NCBI RefSeq assembly: GCF_003231305.1 | Contig: NZ_QKVM01000036.1 | Span: 1-63,937, forward strand | Length of the DNA: 63,937 nt | Source: Pseudomonas sichuanensis | Lineage (GTDB): Bacteria > Pseudomonadota > Gammaproteobacteria > Pseudomonadales > Pseudomonadaceae | Direction: 5' to 3' | Part shown: positions 1-7,323 of the stretch, in pieces | How positions within the stretch are numbered: the stretch's first letter is position 1 | How the letters are laid out: every line of letters begins with the position of its first letter | The notes under the pieces: generated by a model | What the model saw: only the letters and a program-made list of their open reading frames with translations | Told to the model about the DNA's origin: nothing | Databases searched by the model: none | Translations under genes and position numbers: made by a program

Positions 1-359
1 GCCATCATGCCGCACACGTCGATGATCTGGAAACGGCCCTGCTTGGACTTCTTGATCGGCTTCTGGCCGGTGATCATCATCATCGGCATGCCGCCGAGGT
101 AGGCATAGGCGCTGGCGGTCACCAGGTTGGTGGCACCGGGGCCGAGGGTCGACAGGCTGACGCCGGTCTTGCCGGTCAGGCGGCCATAGGTGGCAGCCAT
201 GAAACCCGCGGACTGCTCGTGACGGGTCAGTACCAACTTGATCCTGGACTTGCGCAGGGATTCGAGCAGATCGAGATTTTCCTCGCCAGGGATGCCGAAC
301 ACGTACTCGACACCTTCACTTTCCAAACATTGCACAACGAGATCAGCTGCCTTAGCCAT
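1..359 (-). CDS. Acetolactate synthase-like ThDP enzyme, N-terminal part (cut by window edge)
   Basis: The first 119 residues of a thiamine-diphosphate enzyme are visible; the rest lies outside the window. The pyrimidine-binding domain signature is clear: FGIPGEEN at residues 21-28, RHEQSAGFMA at 46-55 with E48 as the likely cofactor-activating glutamate, and GPGATN at 73-78. The family condenses pyruvate to acetolactate (IlvB/AlsS type) or does related 2-oxoacid chemistry. The ATG at 357-359 is the natural family start. It is the last visible gene of a minus-strand run SDR, flavoprotein, RidA, ThDP enzyme. RidA proteins deaminate reactive enamines, which fits amino-acid or 2-oxoacid chemistry, but the substrate is not readable here. 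Confidence 0.85.
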   Translation of the reverse strand, partial: MAKAADLVVQCLESEGVEYVFGIPGEENLDLLESLRKSRIKLVLTRHEQSAGFMAATYGRLTGKTGVSLSTLGPGATNLVTASAYAYLGGMPMMMITGQKPIKKSKQGRFQIIDVCGMM

Positions 360-457
360 CTATTTGCCCTGCCACTATCGAGAGTGAGCCACGCGGGCAG
401 ATGACGAGATCTCTGCCCGGTACTTAATGAGACTTATGGAAAACGGAAACTTTTGGA

Positions 458-850
458 TTATTCAGTCCTTCGAGGAAGCACCAAGGTGGCATCCATTGCA
501 ACCAACGCATTCAACGCGAGCGCTGACACGCCGACGGTAGCGCGTGCCGGGTAAGGAGCTTCAAAATAACGGCTCATTATTTCGTTCACGACACCGAAGT
601 GCGAGAGTTCGGTGAGATAAATAGTGAGTTTCCCTACGTCAGAAAAACTACCGCCTGAAGCTCGTGCTACTGCCTGAAGGTTTTCGAGCACCTGAACGGT
701 TTGGGCTTCGATCCCCTGAGCCAACTCCATCTTCTCAGGATGAAGCGCGATTTGTCCTGTCAGGAAAACCAACTCACCCATTTGGACTGCTTGCGAATAC
801 GGGCCGATAGCTTTCGGCGCCTGATCACTGTGGATAGCGATTCTGCTCAT
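458..850 (-). CDS. RidA family (YjgF/YER057c/UK114) protein
   Basis: A 130-residue protein of standard RidA length. The family hydrolyses reactive 2-aminoacrylate-type enamine/imine intermediates or acts in specialised catabolic operons. Visible signatures are KAIGPYSQAV at residues 13-22, the internal LENL segment and PARATVGVSAL at 101-111, whose R103 corresponds to the family's carboxylate-binding arginine. The usual acidic motif near the C-terminus is changed (VAMD), so it belongs to a divergent subgroup. The reading frame extends further upstream, but that extension overlaps the flavoprotein gene; the ATG at 848-850 behind AGGAT is preferred. It lies 16 bp after the flavoprotein gene and is probably co-transcribed with it. 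Confidence 0.85.
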   Translation of the reverse strand: MSRIAIHSDQAPKAIGPYSQAVQMGELVFLTGQIALHPEKMELAQGIEAQTVQVLENLQAVARASGGSFSDVGKLTIYLTELSHFGVVNEIMSRYFEAPYPARATVGVSALALNALVAMDATLVLPRRTE

Positions 851-866
851 CAAAATTGATCCTGTC

Positions 867-1421
867 TTAGGGAGCGATCCAACCCGCCTGCCAATGCTCA
901 CTTTGCAAAATGAAGTGTGCCCGCTGATGGATATCCTGGGTAAGGTCGAGCCACTCAATTTTTCGGAGGTGGACAACCACTACAGCGAAATTTTCGAAAC
1001 CTTTCATGTTCGCTTCATAGGCTGATGACGGTGAAGAAATCGCCTCACCTGGTATGCGCCCATGGCGAAAGAGTGCTTGAGTTCTTCCTCGTGCCTGCTC
1101 CCAGTGCTTGGCAAGGAGTGACACATCCGACAAAGTTTCACCTAGGCCTTCAATCCGAAGTTGACGCTTGCCAGACGGATCGACGGAGGTAATGCCGACT
1201 CTAGGTTCAGCCAGAATCTCTGCGAACTTCGCCGACCGCTTGTCCACATAAAAGATAACCGACTTCGTAGACTCATCCGCATGCCGTAAGACAACAGTGC
1301 TTACCTTAGGCTGCCCTTCAGTATTGACTGTTGCCAGTTGCATCAAGCGAAATGGATTTGGAATACCGCCAACAGGTATAGATAAATCCGACCATACCTT
1401 GGCCAATATCAGATCAAGCAT
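867..1421 (-). CDS. Pyridoxamine 5'-phosphate oxidase-like flavin split-barrel protein
   Basis: A 184-residue protein with the order of a PNPOx-like FMN-binding barrel: an N-terminal PFRLMQLATVNTEGQPKVSTVVLR strand pair (residues about 22-45, quoted only as a region), a central VDKRSAKFAEI segment and a C-terminal WxxRGRTQALFR-like region. Such proteins bind FMN, F420 or heme and reduce small substrates; the substrate cannot be told. It sits between an SDR gene (53 bp upstream) and a RidA gene (16 bp downstream) on the same strand, so it is probably part of one catabolic or detoxification operon. It differs from canonical PdxH in length and context. Confidence 0.75.
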   Translation of the reverse strand: MLDLILAKVWSDLSIPVGGIPNPFRLMQLATVNTEGQPKVSTVVLRHADESTKSVIFYVDKRSAKFAEILAEPRVGITSVDPSGKRQLRIEGLGETLSDVSLLAKHWEQARGRTQALFRHGRIPGEAISSPSSAYEANMKGFENFAVVVVHLRKIEWLDLTQDIHQRAHFILQSEHWQAGWIAP

Positions 1422-1474
1422 GGCAATCGCTCAGATTGAAAAAGGGCCGCGAACTGTACGCGGCCCGGAGGCAC

Positions 1475-2179
1475 TCAGACGCTGCGGGTAACGCCGCCGT
1501 CGACCTTGATGTTCTGGCCGGTAATGTAGGCAGCCCCTTCACTCGCCAGGAAAGCGATAGTGGCGGCAATCTCCTCACTGGTGCCATAACGCTTAAGCGG
1601 CACGCCTTCTCGACGCTGTTCGGTAGCAGGGAGACTGTCGATCCAACCCGGCAGTACGTTATTAATGCGAATGTTGTCAGCGGCGTACTTGTCAGCAAAG
1701 ATTTTGCTGAACGACGCCAGGCCGGCACGGAAAACTGCCGAGGTTGGGAAGAGTTCGCTTGGCTCGAACACCCATGCAGTAGAAATGTTGATAATTGCAC
1801 CGCCGTTCTGGCGCTGCATGTACGGCGTCACCAGTCGTGTAGGACGAATTACGTTGAGCAGGTATGTCTCCATACCCTGGTGCCAGTCTTCGTCGCTGAT
1901 CTCGAGGATAGGTGCCCGCGGGCCATGGCCGGCGCTGTTAACCAACACATCGATACGGCCCCATTGTTGAATGACTGCGTCGACCAGGCGCTGCAGATCT
2001 TCGTTTGATTGGTTACTGCCGGTTACGCCGATACCGCCTAACTCTTGCGCCAGGGCCTCCCCTTTGCCAGAGGAAGAAAGAATACCGACCTTGAAACCGT
2101 CGGCAGTCAGTCTACGTGCTGCTGCCGCTCCCATGCCGCTACCACCGGCAGTGACTATTGCTACTTTTTCTACTGACAT
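1475..2179 (-). CDS. SDR-family oxidoreductase with atypical catalytic site
   Basis: A 234-residue short-chain dehydrogenase/reductase fold. The cofactor motif TAGGSGMGAAAA is at residues 10-21, NSAGHGPR matches the NAG motif, and VLPGW matches the PG motif that follows the active site. The usual YxxxK pair is absent: aligning on the following AGL, the positions read SAVFR (Ser for Tyr, Arg for Lys). The protein may be non-catalytic or belong to a divergent SDR group that uses other residues. It is the first gene of the minus-strand run SDR, flavoprotein, RidA, ThDP enzyme, starting at an ATG behind AGGAGG. Confidence 0.85.
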   Translation of the reverse strand: MSVEKVAIVTAGGSGMGAAAARRLTADGFKVGILSSSGKGEALAQELGGIGVTGSNQSNEDLQRLVDAVIQQWGRIDVLVNSAGHGPRAPILEISDEDWHQGMETYLLNVIRPTRLVTPYMQRQNGGAIINISTAWVFEPSELFPTSAVFRAGLASFSKIFADKYAADNIRINNVLPGWIDSLPATEQRREGVPLKRYGTSEEIAATIAFLASEGAAYITGQNIKVDGGVTRSV

Positions 2180-2266
2180 ACATCCTCCTGAGTGAGGCGT
2201 GGACGGGTTGTTGGTGAAACGAGACTAGCACCGCCTAGCATCTCCCAGAGAGACAACAACCCTTCT

Positions 2267-2500
2267 TCATGTCAGTAGATAATCTATAGCTTGGTCTGTT
2301 CGAGTAGCCAGGTTCGGACGATTTCCAGGGCCGCCGGCTGGTGAGTGTTTCGTGGCCAGACCAGATAATAGGCTTTCTCCAAGCTCAAAGGTCGCAGCTG
2401 TGTGCTTCTCCATCCATGCCACCTGGTTGGCGCCATCGTCGGCCACTGCCGGCGACATCCGGTTGTCGTACTCAAACTGTGCTGCTCGAAGTGTGCCCAT
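2267..2500 (-). CDS. Small doubtful protein, chimeric reading frame
   Basis: A 77-codon frame begins at ATG 2498-2500 behind a strong GGAGG (spacing 5). The first about 33 residues (MGTLRAAQFEYDNRM...) look like a genuine small-protein N-terminus. From about 2397 downstream the frame runs through DNA that encodes a LysR C-terminus in another frame, so the second half is probably not ancestral. It appears to be a real 5' end joined to a scar. Function unknown; no named family recognised. Confidence 0.35.
   Translation of the reverse strand: MGTLRAAQFEYDNRMSPAVADDGANQVAWMEKHTAATFELGESLLSGLATKHSPAGGPGNRPNLATRTDQAIDYLLT
2284..2397 (-). pseudogene. LysR-type regulator, C-terminal remnant
   Basis: The last 37 codons of this frame read as the end of a LysR substrate-binding domain, with the pattern LRPLSLEKAYYLVWP followed by a helix ending EIVRTWLLEQ, typical of GcvA/TrpI-like regulators. 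No DNA-binding domain or remaining effector domain precedes it. Upstream sequence in the same frame is not LysR-like. It is a truncated remnant on the same strand as, and just upstream of, the SDR operon, which it may once have regulated. Confidence 0.5.
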
Positions 2501-2618
2501 GGCGTCCTCCAGGTTGGTCGTGGGTGAGGGGATGAGTGGAGCGGCAAAGTTTGAACCCGCCATTTTTCGGAGGTCAAAACTATGCAAGGTCTGGCTTCGC
2601 CCGGCCGGAGACACTCAA

Positions 2619-2759
2619 ATGAGACGAAAAGCTGCTTGGGTCGCAATGCTGTCGGTGGTGGTGCTATTGAGCGGTTGCTGGCCATATTGGCACGATGGAA
2701 GGCATCACCGGCATTACTACGATGAGGATCGTGGTGGCCACGAGTATCGCCGGTATTAA
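2619..2759 (+). CDS. Small lipoprotein
   Basis: A 46-residue protein with a lipoprotein signal: MRRK, a hydrophobic run and the lipobox LLSGC with C20 as the lipidated residue. The mature part is only about 26 residues, rich in His, Tyr and Trp (WPYWHDGRHHRHYY). It starts at an ATG with CGGAG at 2606-2610. Function unknown; the His/Tyr-rich tail might bind metal, which is inference only. Longer upstream extensions of the frame have no ribosome-binding site and would bury the signal. Confidence 0.65.
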   Translation: MRRKAAWVAMLSVVVLLSGCWPYWHDGRHHRHYYDEDRGGHEYRRY

Positions 2760-2781
2760 TCAAGCGCCGTCATCATCACCG

Positions 2782-2831
2782 CAGAGCGCCCTGTGAACTA
2801 TTTGCCCAAACGGATGGGGCGGGGCGCTCTG
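2782..2831. terminator. Hairpin after small lipoprotein gene
   Basis: CAGAGCGCCC at 2782-2791 pairs perfectly with GGGCGCTCTG at 2822-2831 across a 30-nt loop, 22 bp beyond the lipoprotein stop codon. There is no clear T-tract, so it may be a weak terminator or an mRNA 3' stabiliser. The rest of 2832-3090 holds no convincing gene. Confidence 0.4.
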
Positions 2832-3108
2832 TGTTGGCGTTGAGTACCCGTTTTTACCGGGTCAGTCTGCCTGTTTCCTCGCTTTTCACAGCCGAGATAA
2901 GGAATGTTGCAGTGGCTAAGTTCATGGTGAGGGTTGAGTGGTACAGGGCAGATGGCGATTCACTGCGATCTGCTTTCTCTGCGAGGTGCTGACAGGTACC
3001 GGTAATTGATTTTTTCGTTTGTCCCCATCGGTCTGATATAAATCTTCTCTAGTCTCTGGAGGCGCACACTCAATTTAGCTCAGGACTTCTGAGCATTGAG
3101 AGGTGCGT

Positions 3109-3327
3109 ATGATCAGAGACAGGGATAACGGCCAAGGCGCAAAGTCAGAGGATAATGGCGGCTGGCCTACCGGTCCGAACGATGATTCCAAGAGGGCCCG
3201 CCCAGAGGACCGCGACGATTACATCGAGAATCGGCCCTTTCGAGGCGGGCAGAGACAGGGCCCGCCGGACCCATCGCGGGCGTCCAATGCCGAGCGCTAT
3301 AGCCATCACAAGCGCCCATTGGAATAA
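3109..3327 (+). CDS. Small hydrophilic protein of unknown function
   Basis: A 72-residue, highly charged protein rich in Asp, Arg, Gly and Pro (MIRDRDNGQGAKSEDN...), with no membrane segment or signal. ATG 3109 sits five bases after GAGAGG, which makes it a better start than the GTG six bases upstream. The composition suggests an intrinsically disordered protein. I do not recognise the family. Confidence 0.5.
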   Translation: MIRDRDNGQGAKSEDNGGWPTGPNDDSKRARPEDRDDYIENRPFRGGQRQGPPDPSRASNAERYSHHKRPLE

Positions 3328-3572
3328 CTGCCAAGTCTAATGGCTCACTGATTCCAGGCGAGCACTACTGGCTAGAAGCTCAACCCCGCGCTGGGCTTCT
3401 GGCCACTTCAACCTCCGTCTGCTGGACGGGCTCGGTTCTCTACTGGCGCTGCCACGCTGATCTCTATCAGCGAGGAAGTAGGGCCGATCATTCTCCACCG
3501 GTCGCATTTAAGCGAAATGGATATCTATCCCGCTCGTTAGCGCGCCTACTGGAATAATCAAAGGAGATGAAT

Positions 3573-3845
3573 ATGAGATGTCGCGGCGAGAAATTCCGGG
3601 CCTGGGCAGACCCAGCGCTTCACCTTCGTCATCACGAGGAAACGCTTGATGACGGCAGGAGTATCGACGTGCAAACCCGACTTTCGCGGACAGGCGAAAC
3701 GCAGCTCTTTATCGGGGTGTACTCCAAAACCGGGGATCGAATTGTTGAAGAAACCTATAGCTCCAGACCCAATGAGTCAATGATTGGGGCATTACTCTGG
3801 GGCGTGCTCCGGGCGAGAACGTTCGTTGCTGGCGGGTGGAGGTAG
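3573..3845 (+). CDS. Hypothetical protein (about 90 aa)
   Basis: A 90-residue soluble protein starting MRCRGEKFRAWADPAL, with a middle of alternating polar/hydrophobic residues (TRLSRTGETQLFIGVYSKTG) suggesting a small beta-sheet domain. The ribosome-binding site AAGGAG (3561-3566) is spaced correctly for ATG 3573 and would overlap the alternative ATG at 3567. No family recognised. It stands alone between small genes on the plus strand. Confidence 0.55.
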   Translation: MRCRGEKFRAWADPALHLRHHEETLDDGRSIDVQTRLSRTGETQLFIGVYSKTGDRIVEETYSSRPNESMIGALLWGVLRARTFVAGGWR

Positions 3846-3989
3846 GTAGGCTCTGCATACGATTTGGCTGTGGGAATCGTGTTGCCCCATCGCCATGTAC
3901 TGGCATGGGGAGGCACAGTTGCGTGCTGGCAGCCAGCGTTGAATTGGGCTATTGCTTCCCTCTCGATCAACCCACTCAAGGAGTATGAG

Positions 3990-4286
3990 ATGAAGCGACT
4001 TTTGCTGGGCGTCATGCTGGTTGCGTCGGGCGCTTCTCAGGCTGGAATTCCGCTGGTAAACGCCACATGCCCAGGAAACATTGAAGTGCACGCCGACAAG
4101 GGCGGCCCTGTCTACATCAATGGCAAGGAAGGCAAGCTGAAGAAGTTCAACGACAACTACTTCGAAGCCAAAGGCAGCGACGTGACGATCTCGCTGTCTA
4201 TCAACCCGGACGGCTCTGCGAGCGTTTCCTATACCGGTAAGAACCGAGCCAATGGCATTTGCCAGGTGAAGGGCGAAGGCGCTTGA
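3990..4286 (+). CDS. Small exported (periplasmic) protein
   Basis: A 98-residue protein with a clean Sec signal (MKRLLLGVMLVASGASQAG, cleavage probably after ASQA). The mature part is about 79 residues with two cysteines (near residues 27 and 91) that could form a disulfide. It contains repeated Asn/Gly/Lys segments such as VYINGKEGKLKKFNDNYF. AAGGAG precedes the ATG by six bases. No defined function; the composition suggests a compact beta-rich periplasmic protein. Confidence 0.7.
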   Translation: MKRLLLGVMLVASGASQAGIPLVNATCPGNIEVHADKGGPVYINGKEGKLKKFNDNYFEAKGSDVTISLSINPDGSASVSYTGKNRANGICQVKGEGA

Positions 4287-4883
4287 GGCGCTGGCGGGCA
4301 GAACCGGAGGGGATCGCTACCCAGCCCGAAAAGCTTCGGCAACCTCCTGGTCAGTGACCTGGCCGCTGCCAGTGCCCCGCACGGTAGCGGCCAGGTGACC
4401 GGGCATCCAGCTACGACCTGGCCAAAGCCTCGCTACGCACGGGCATGACGCCGGTGTGCGGCGGTGTCCTTGGCTGAATCTCGGTGTCCAGGCTTGGCAG
4501 CCATCGCGTACATGCGCTGACCACGGCGGTAAAGGGGGCGGCTTCCAGTCCACTCGGCGGCAGGTGCACATGCAGTTGATGACGGCGCTGCTGGATGAGC
4601 TTGTTGATGCGCTTCATGGCGGCACACCTCGATTGGCCTGTTCAACGTCGGGTCGCAAGGCCCGAGCATCAGTAGGCGCCTGTTTGCGCCCGGCGTGGCC
4701 CAGCGCCGACCAGCGGAGCCGGCCAGGGCTGTGACATGCGCGCAACGCCAGGCCTCCATAGCGAACCGGCATAACGGGCCGGTGGCGCCGGGGCTAACCT
4801 TTGAAATCGTAAGCTGACTATTAAAAAGGGTGGTTGCTGTCCGTCACTGTCCAGGGTTTCCTGATGGGGTGATCGGAGGATGT
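4287..4883. other. About 600-bp region without a convincing gene
   Basis: Between two exported-protein genes the sequence stays GC-rich, but no frame has convincing homology. One candidate is the minus-strand 68-codon frame at 4411-4617, listed separately. A short AT-richer stretch around 4805-4825 probably holds the promoter of the downstream lipoprotein gene. No repeats or strong hairpins were noticed. Confidence 0.4.
4411..4617 (-). CDS. Possible small protein, uncertain
   Basis: A 68-codon frame starting MKRINKLIQQRRHQLHVHL with GAGGTG about seven bases upstream. The first about 30 codons have the G/C-rich third positions of local genes. The end of the frame looks less gene-like, while another frame further downstream (ending VTDQEVAEAFRAG at about 4317) looks coding. 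This could be a decayed, frameshifted gene. No family recognised. Confidence 0.25.
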   Translation of the reverse strand: MKRINKLIQQRRHQLHVHLPPSGLEAAPFTAVVSACTRWLPSLDTEIQPRTPPHTGVMPVRSEALARS

Positions 4884-5240
4884 ATGAAGCGCTCGATGAA
4901 ACCCCTGGTGGCGTTGGTCGCCGGGCTGTTGTTGGCCGGTTGCGCCCATGACCCTGACCTGCGCGCCAGTCACGACAATACCTTTGGCTCGACCGCGAAA
5001 AGCCCGCCGGACTACCTGCGCTGCGTGAAATCCGAACTGCCCGACTCGGCGAAGACCTATACGGTGCAGAATCAGGACGCCCTCGAGCTGTTTGTCGAGA
5101 GCACCGACCCGAGCAAGGCCGATGGCCTGGTCAAGGTCACAGGCTCCGGCGGGCAGCATCAATACTCCGCCTACCAGCGTGATGCCTGGTACGACCATGG
5201 GCGTTTGCTCGATGCCGCGCAGATGTGCGCGCGGACCTAG
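4884..5240 (+). CDS. Putative lipoprotein
   Basis: A 118-residue lipoprotein: MKRSMKPLVALVAGLLLAGC with lipobox LAGC and C20 as the modified cysteine. The mature domain contains two further cysteines (YLRCVKSELPDSA and AAQMCART), probably a disulfide. The layout resembles small Pseudomonas outer-membrane or periplasmic lipoproteins of unknown role. ATG 4884 follows CGGAGG (4874-4879); a longer start at 4830 lacks a site and would displace the signal. Confidence 0.7.
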   Translation: MKRSMKPLVALVAGLLLAGCAHDPDLRASHDNTFGSTAKSPPDYLRCVKSELPDSAKTYTVQNQDALELFVESTDPSKADGLVKVTGSGGQHQYSAYQRDAWYDHGRLLDAAQMCART

Positions 5241-5334
5241 GGCCGAGCTGGCCTGAGGGCATGGCAAGAAAGCGGATGCGCACAAGCGGTGCGGTGGTTA
5301 CAGTGCGCAGACTGTGACCTGACCGGAGCCTGCC

Positions 5335-5838
5335 ATGCCCTGCGCCTTTACTTTGATGCACTCGCCCGTCGGCACGCTGACGCTGGTGGCCCGCGGTGCG
5401 TGCCTGGCCGCGGTGCTGTGGGAGCAGGAGCGGGCCAACCGGGTGCGCCTGGGCGAACTGCAGCGCGATGACCAGCACCCGGTCTTGCGCGAAACGGCCC
5501 GCCAGCTCGGTGAATACTTCGCAGGCAACCGCCGCACCTTCGACCTGGCGCTGGATTTTGCCGGCACCACGTTCCAGCGCCAGGTGTGGGCAGCGTTGCT
5601 GAGCATCCCCTTCGGCGAGACCCGCAGTTACAGCGATATCGCCCGGCAGATCGGCAACCCCGACGCAGTGCGGGCGGTGGGGGCGGCCAACGGGCGTAAC
5701 CCGATCTCGATCATCGCCCCGTGCCACCGGGTAATTGGCGCTTCGGGGAGCCTGACTGGTTTCGCTGGCGGCTTGCCGGCCAAGCAGTACCTGCTGGCAT
5801 TGGAAGGGCGCCAGAGCCTGGCGCTGGACTTCCAGTAA
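5335..5838 (+). CDS. ogt: Methylated-DNA--protein-cysteine S-methyltransferase
   Basis: A 167-residue suicide repair enzyme that transfers O6-methylguanine (and O4-methylthymine) alkyl groups from DNA to its own cysteine. The active-site motif IAPCHRVIG places C130 as acceptor. RAVGAANGRNP supplies the recognition helix and the arginine finger region, and FQRQVWAAL is the conserved helix before it. Length matches Ogt rather than the longer Ada. It stands between a lipoprotein gene and a convergent small membrane-protein gene, so it is probably monocistronic. Confidence 0.92.
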   Translation: MPCAFTLMHSPVGTLTLVARGACLAAVLWEQERANRVRLGELQRDDQHPVLRETARQLGEYFAGNRRTFDLALDFAGTTFQRQVWAALLSIPFGETRSYSDIARQIGNPDAVRAVGAANGRNPISIIAPCHRVIGASGSLTGFAGGLPAKQYLLALEGRQSLALDFQ

Positions 5839-5844
5839 CCGCTG

Positions 5845-6087
5845 TCAACTCAGCCAGGCACACAGCAGCACCAGCAGCAGGGCCAACAGGCTGCCGCTGA
5901 ACAGGGCGTAGTGGCGGTGGGCGCGCCGGGCATGCTGCTCGACTTCGCGCAGGTACTGGCCTGGCGGCGGGGCGTCCGGGCGATGGCGCAGGTCCTCGGC
6001 GATGTTTGCCAGCCCGCCCTGGATCAGCAGCCCCACCAGGTAGTAGCTGGCGGCATAGCTGGCCAGCGTCAGTAACAGGTACTTCAT
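5845..6087 (-). CDS. Small two-helix membrane protein
   Basis: An 80-residue protein with an N-terminal membrane segment (MKYLLLTLASYAASYYLVGLL) and a C-terminal one (LFSGSLLALLLVLLCAWLS), separated by a polar, Arg/His-rich loop of about 30 residues. Both hydrophobic segments end in a clear topology pattern typical of inner-membrane hairpin proteins. It is convergent with ogt, with only six bases between stop codons. Function unknown. Confidence 0.6.
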   Translation of the reverse strand: MKYLLLTLASYAASYYLVGLLIQGGLANIAEDLRHRPDAPPPGQYLREVEQHARRAHRHYALFSGSLLALLLVLLCAWLS

Positions 6088-6222
6088 GCCGCAGGTACTT
6101 TAGGCGTGGCGCAGGTGTTCACGAATGCATCCATCCTTGGCGTCGGTTCGGGCGCGCAGGATACTATCGGGCAGATCGCCTTCGCCAGCAGGAAGGCGCT
6201 GACTCCAAGGACGGAAACCCTG

Positions 6223-6732
6223 ATGACTTACACCGCGCCCATTCCAAGCGACTCGTTGATCAGCGCCCACGCCGCCGAGGCCGGGTTCCGCCATTGCCGG
6301 GCGATCAGCCTGGCGCAACCGGCACAACCGGCCATGGCGCTGTTCCTGCGGCTGATGGTCGGCATGCCCGGCTGGATCGATGCGCTGATGGTGCTGCGCA
6401 ACCGCCTGGTGGCGCTGGTCGGCCTCAAGGACCTGGGCCGGCTTACGGCAATCGACCCCGCACGTTCGGCCGCCAGCTACCAACCTGGCGAGCGCGTGGG
6501 CATCTTCACCTTGCTGGCCAATACCGAGGACGAAGTGCTGCTGGTTGACCGCGACCGCCACCTGGATGTGTACATTGCGCTGAGCCGCCGTTCGGCAGCC
6601 GACGGCCAGTGCCAGGTGCTGGTGAGCACCGTGGTGCGCACCCACAACCTGCTGGGCCGGTTGTACATGTTGCCGGTGGCGCCGTTTCACCGGCTGATTT
6701 CACCGATCGCCCTGCGCCGCCTGCGCGGCTGA
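6223..6732 (+). CDS. DUF2867 family protein
   Basis: A 169-residue protein matching the DUF2867 layout: an N-terminal ISLAQPAQPAMALFLRLM segment, VGIFTLLANTEDEVLLVDRDRHLDVYIAL in the middle (residues about 85-115), and a C-terminal VVRTHNLLGRLYMLPVAPFHRLI helix typical of SRPBCC-like proteins. The role is unknown; related domains sit at the C-terminus of some NAD-dependent epimerase-like proteins. ATG 6223 is preferred over an upstream ATG at 6106 because the added residues are unconserved and AAGGA lies just upstream. Confidence 0.75.
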   Translation: MTYTAPIPSDSLISAHAAEAGFRHCRAISLAQPAQPAMALFLRLMVGMPGWIDALMVLRNRLVALVGLKDLGRLTAIDPARSAASYQPGERVGIFTLLANTEDEVLLVDRDRHLDVYIALSRRSAADGQCQVLVSTVVRTHNLLGRLYMLPVAPFHRLISPIALRRLRG

Positions 6733-6735
6733 GGC

Positions 6736-7248
6736 TCAGGCGTGCGGCGGCGGGGCAAAGCGCTGGCGGAACCAGTCGCTGAGCATGGCCTTCTCGGCAT
6801 ACAGGCGGTCGCTGCTGCCTTGGCGCCCCGGGCGGCTCAGGTACATCTTGTCACTGAGGTGTTCCGCCGCCTGGCGCGCTGGCTGGCCGGGCTGGCTCAG
6901 GGTGTAGCTGAGGTCGATGCTCGGCCAGGTGATATCACGCATGAAGCGCACATCGTAGGCCTGGCTGTGCCAGGGCTCGAAACGCCCGGCCAGGTCGATG
7001 TCGCGGATGTCGATCACCAGTTGCTGGCCAGGTTGCAGGTAACGCTGGCCGAGTTTGCGCAAATGCTCGGTCAGCGCCTTGATCACCTGTGGGTCGGCGC
7101 CACGCTCATAACCATGGCTGTCGAGGCTGGCATCGCGGAAGTTTTCCGGGTGCTCGAAACGCACCTCGACCTGGGCGGTCGGGGTGCCCTGTGCCATGCT
7201 GTCTAATGCCAGCACCATCAGTACGGCACAGGCCAGGGCGGTACGCAT
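6736..7248 (-). CDS. DUF3016 family exported protein
   Basis: A 170-residue protein with a Sec signal (MRTALACAVLMVLALDSMAQ). It carries the DUF3016 hallmarks: VRFEHPENFRDAS, LVIDIRDIDLAGRFEPW, the VRFMRDITWPSI strand and YAEKAMLSDWF near the C-terminus. The family is periplasmic and uncharacterised. GGAGGTGC precedes ATG 7248; the much longer upstream frame is antisense to the phosphatase gene and is discarded. It is convergent with the DUF2867 gene (3 bp between stops) and divergent from the phosphatase. Confidence 0.82.
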   Translation of the reverse strand: MRTALACAVLMVLALDSMAQGTPTAQVEVRFEHPENFRDASLDSHGYERGADPQVIKALTEHLRKLGQRYLQPGQQLVIDIRDIDLAGRFEPWHSQAYDVRFMRDITWPSIDLSYTLSQPGQPARQAAEHLSDKMYLSRPGRQGSSDRLYAEKAMLSDWFRQRFAPPPHA

Positions 7249-7323
7249 GATGCACCTCCGGGTGTGGGTGGCTTGCCCAACCATTTTACGCCGGTGCCGA
7301 GGCCGTAGCAGAGGAACGATGCA

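Noticed and set aside
4805..4825. GCTGACTATTAA shared between about 4810 and 47799 as a dispersed motif
   Set aside because: Two matches of 12 bases are expected by chance in 64 kb, and the surroundings differ.
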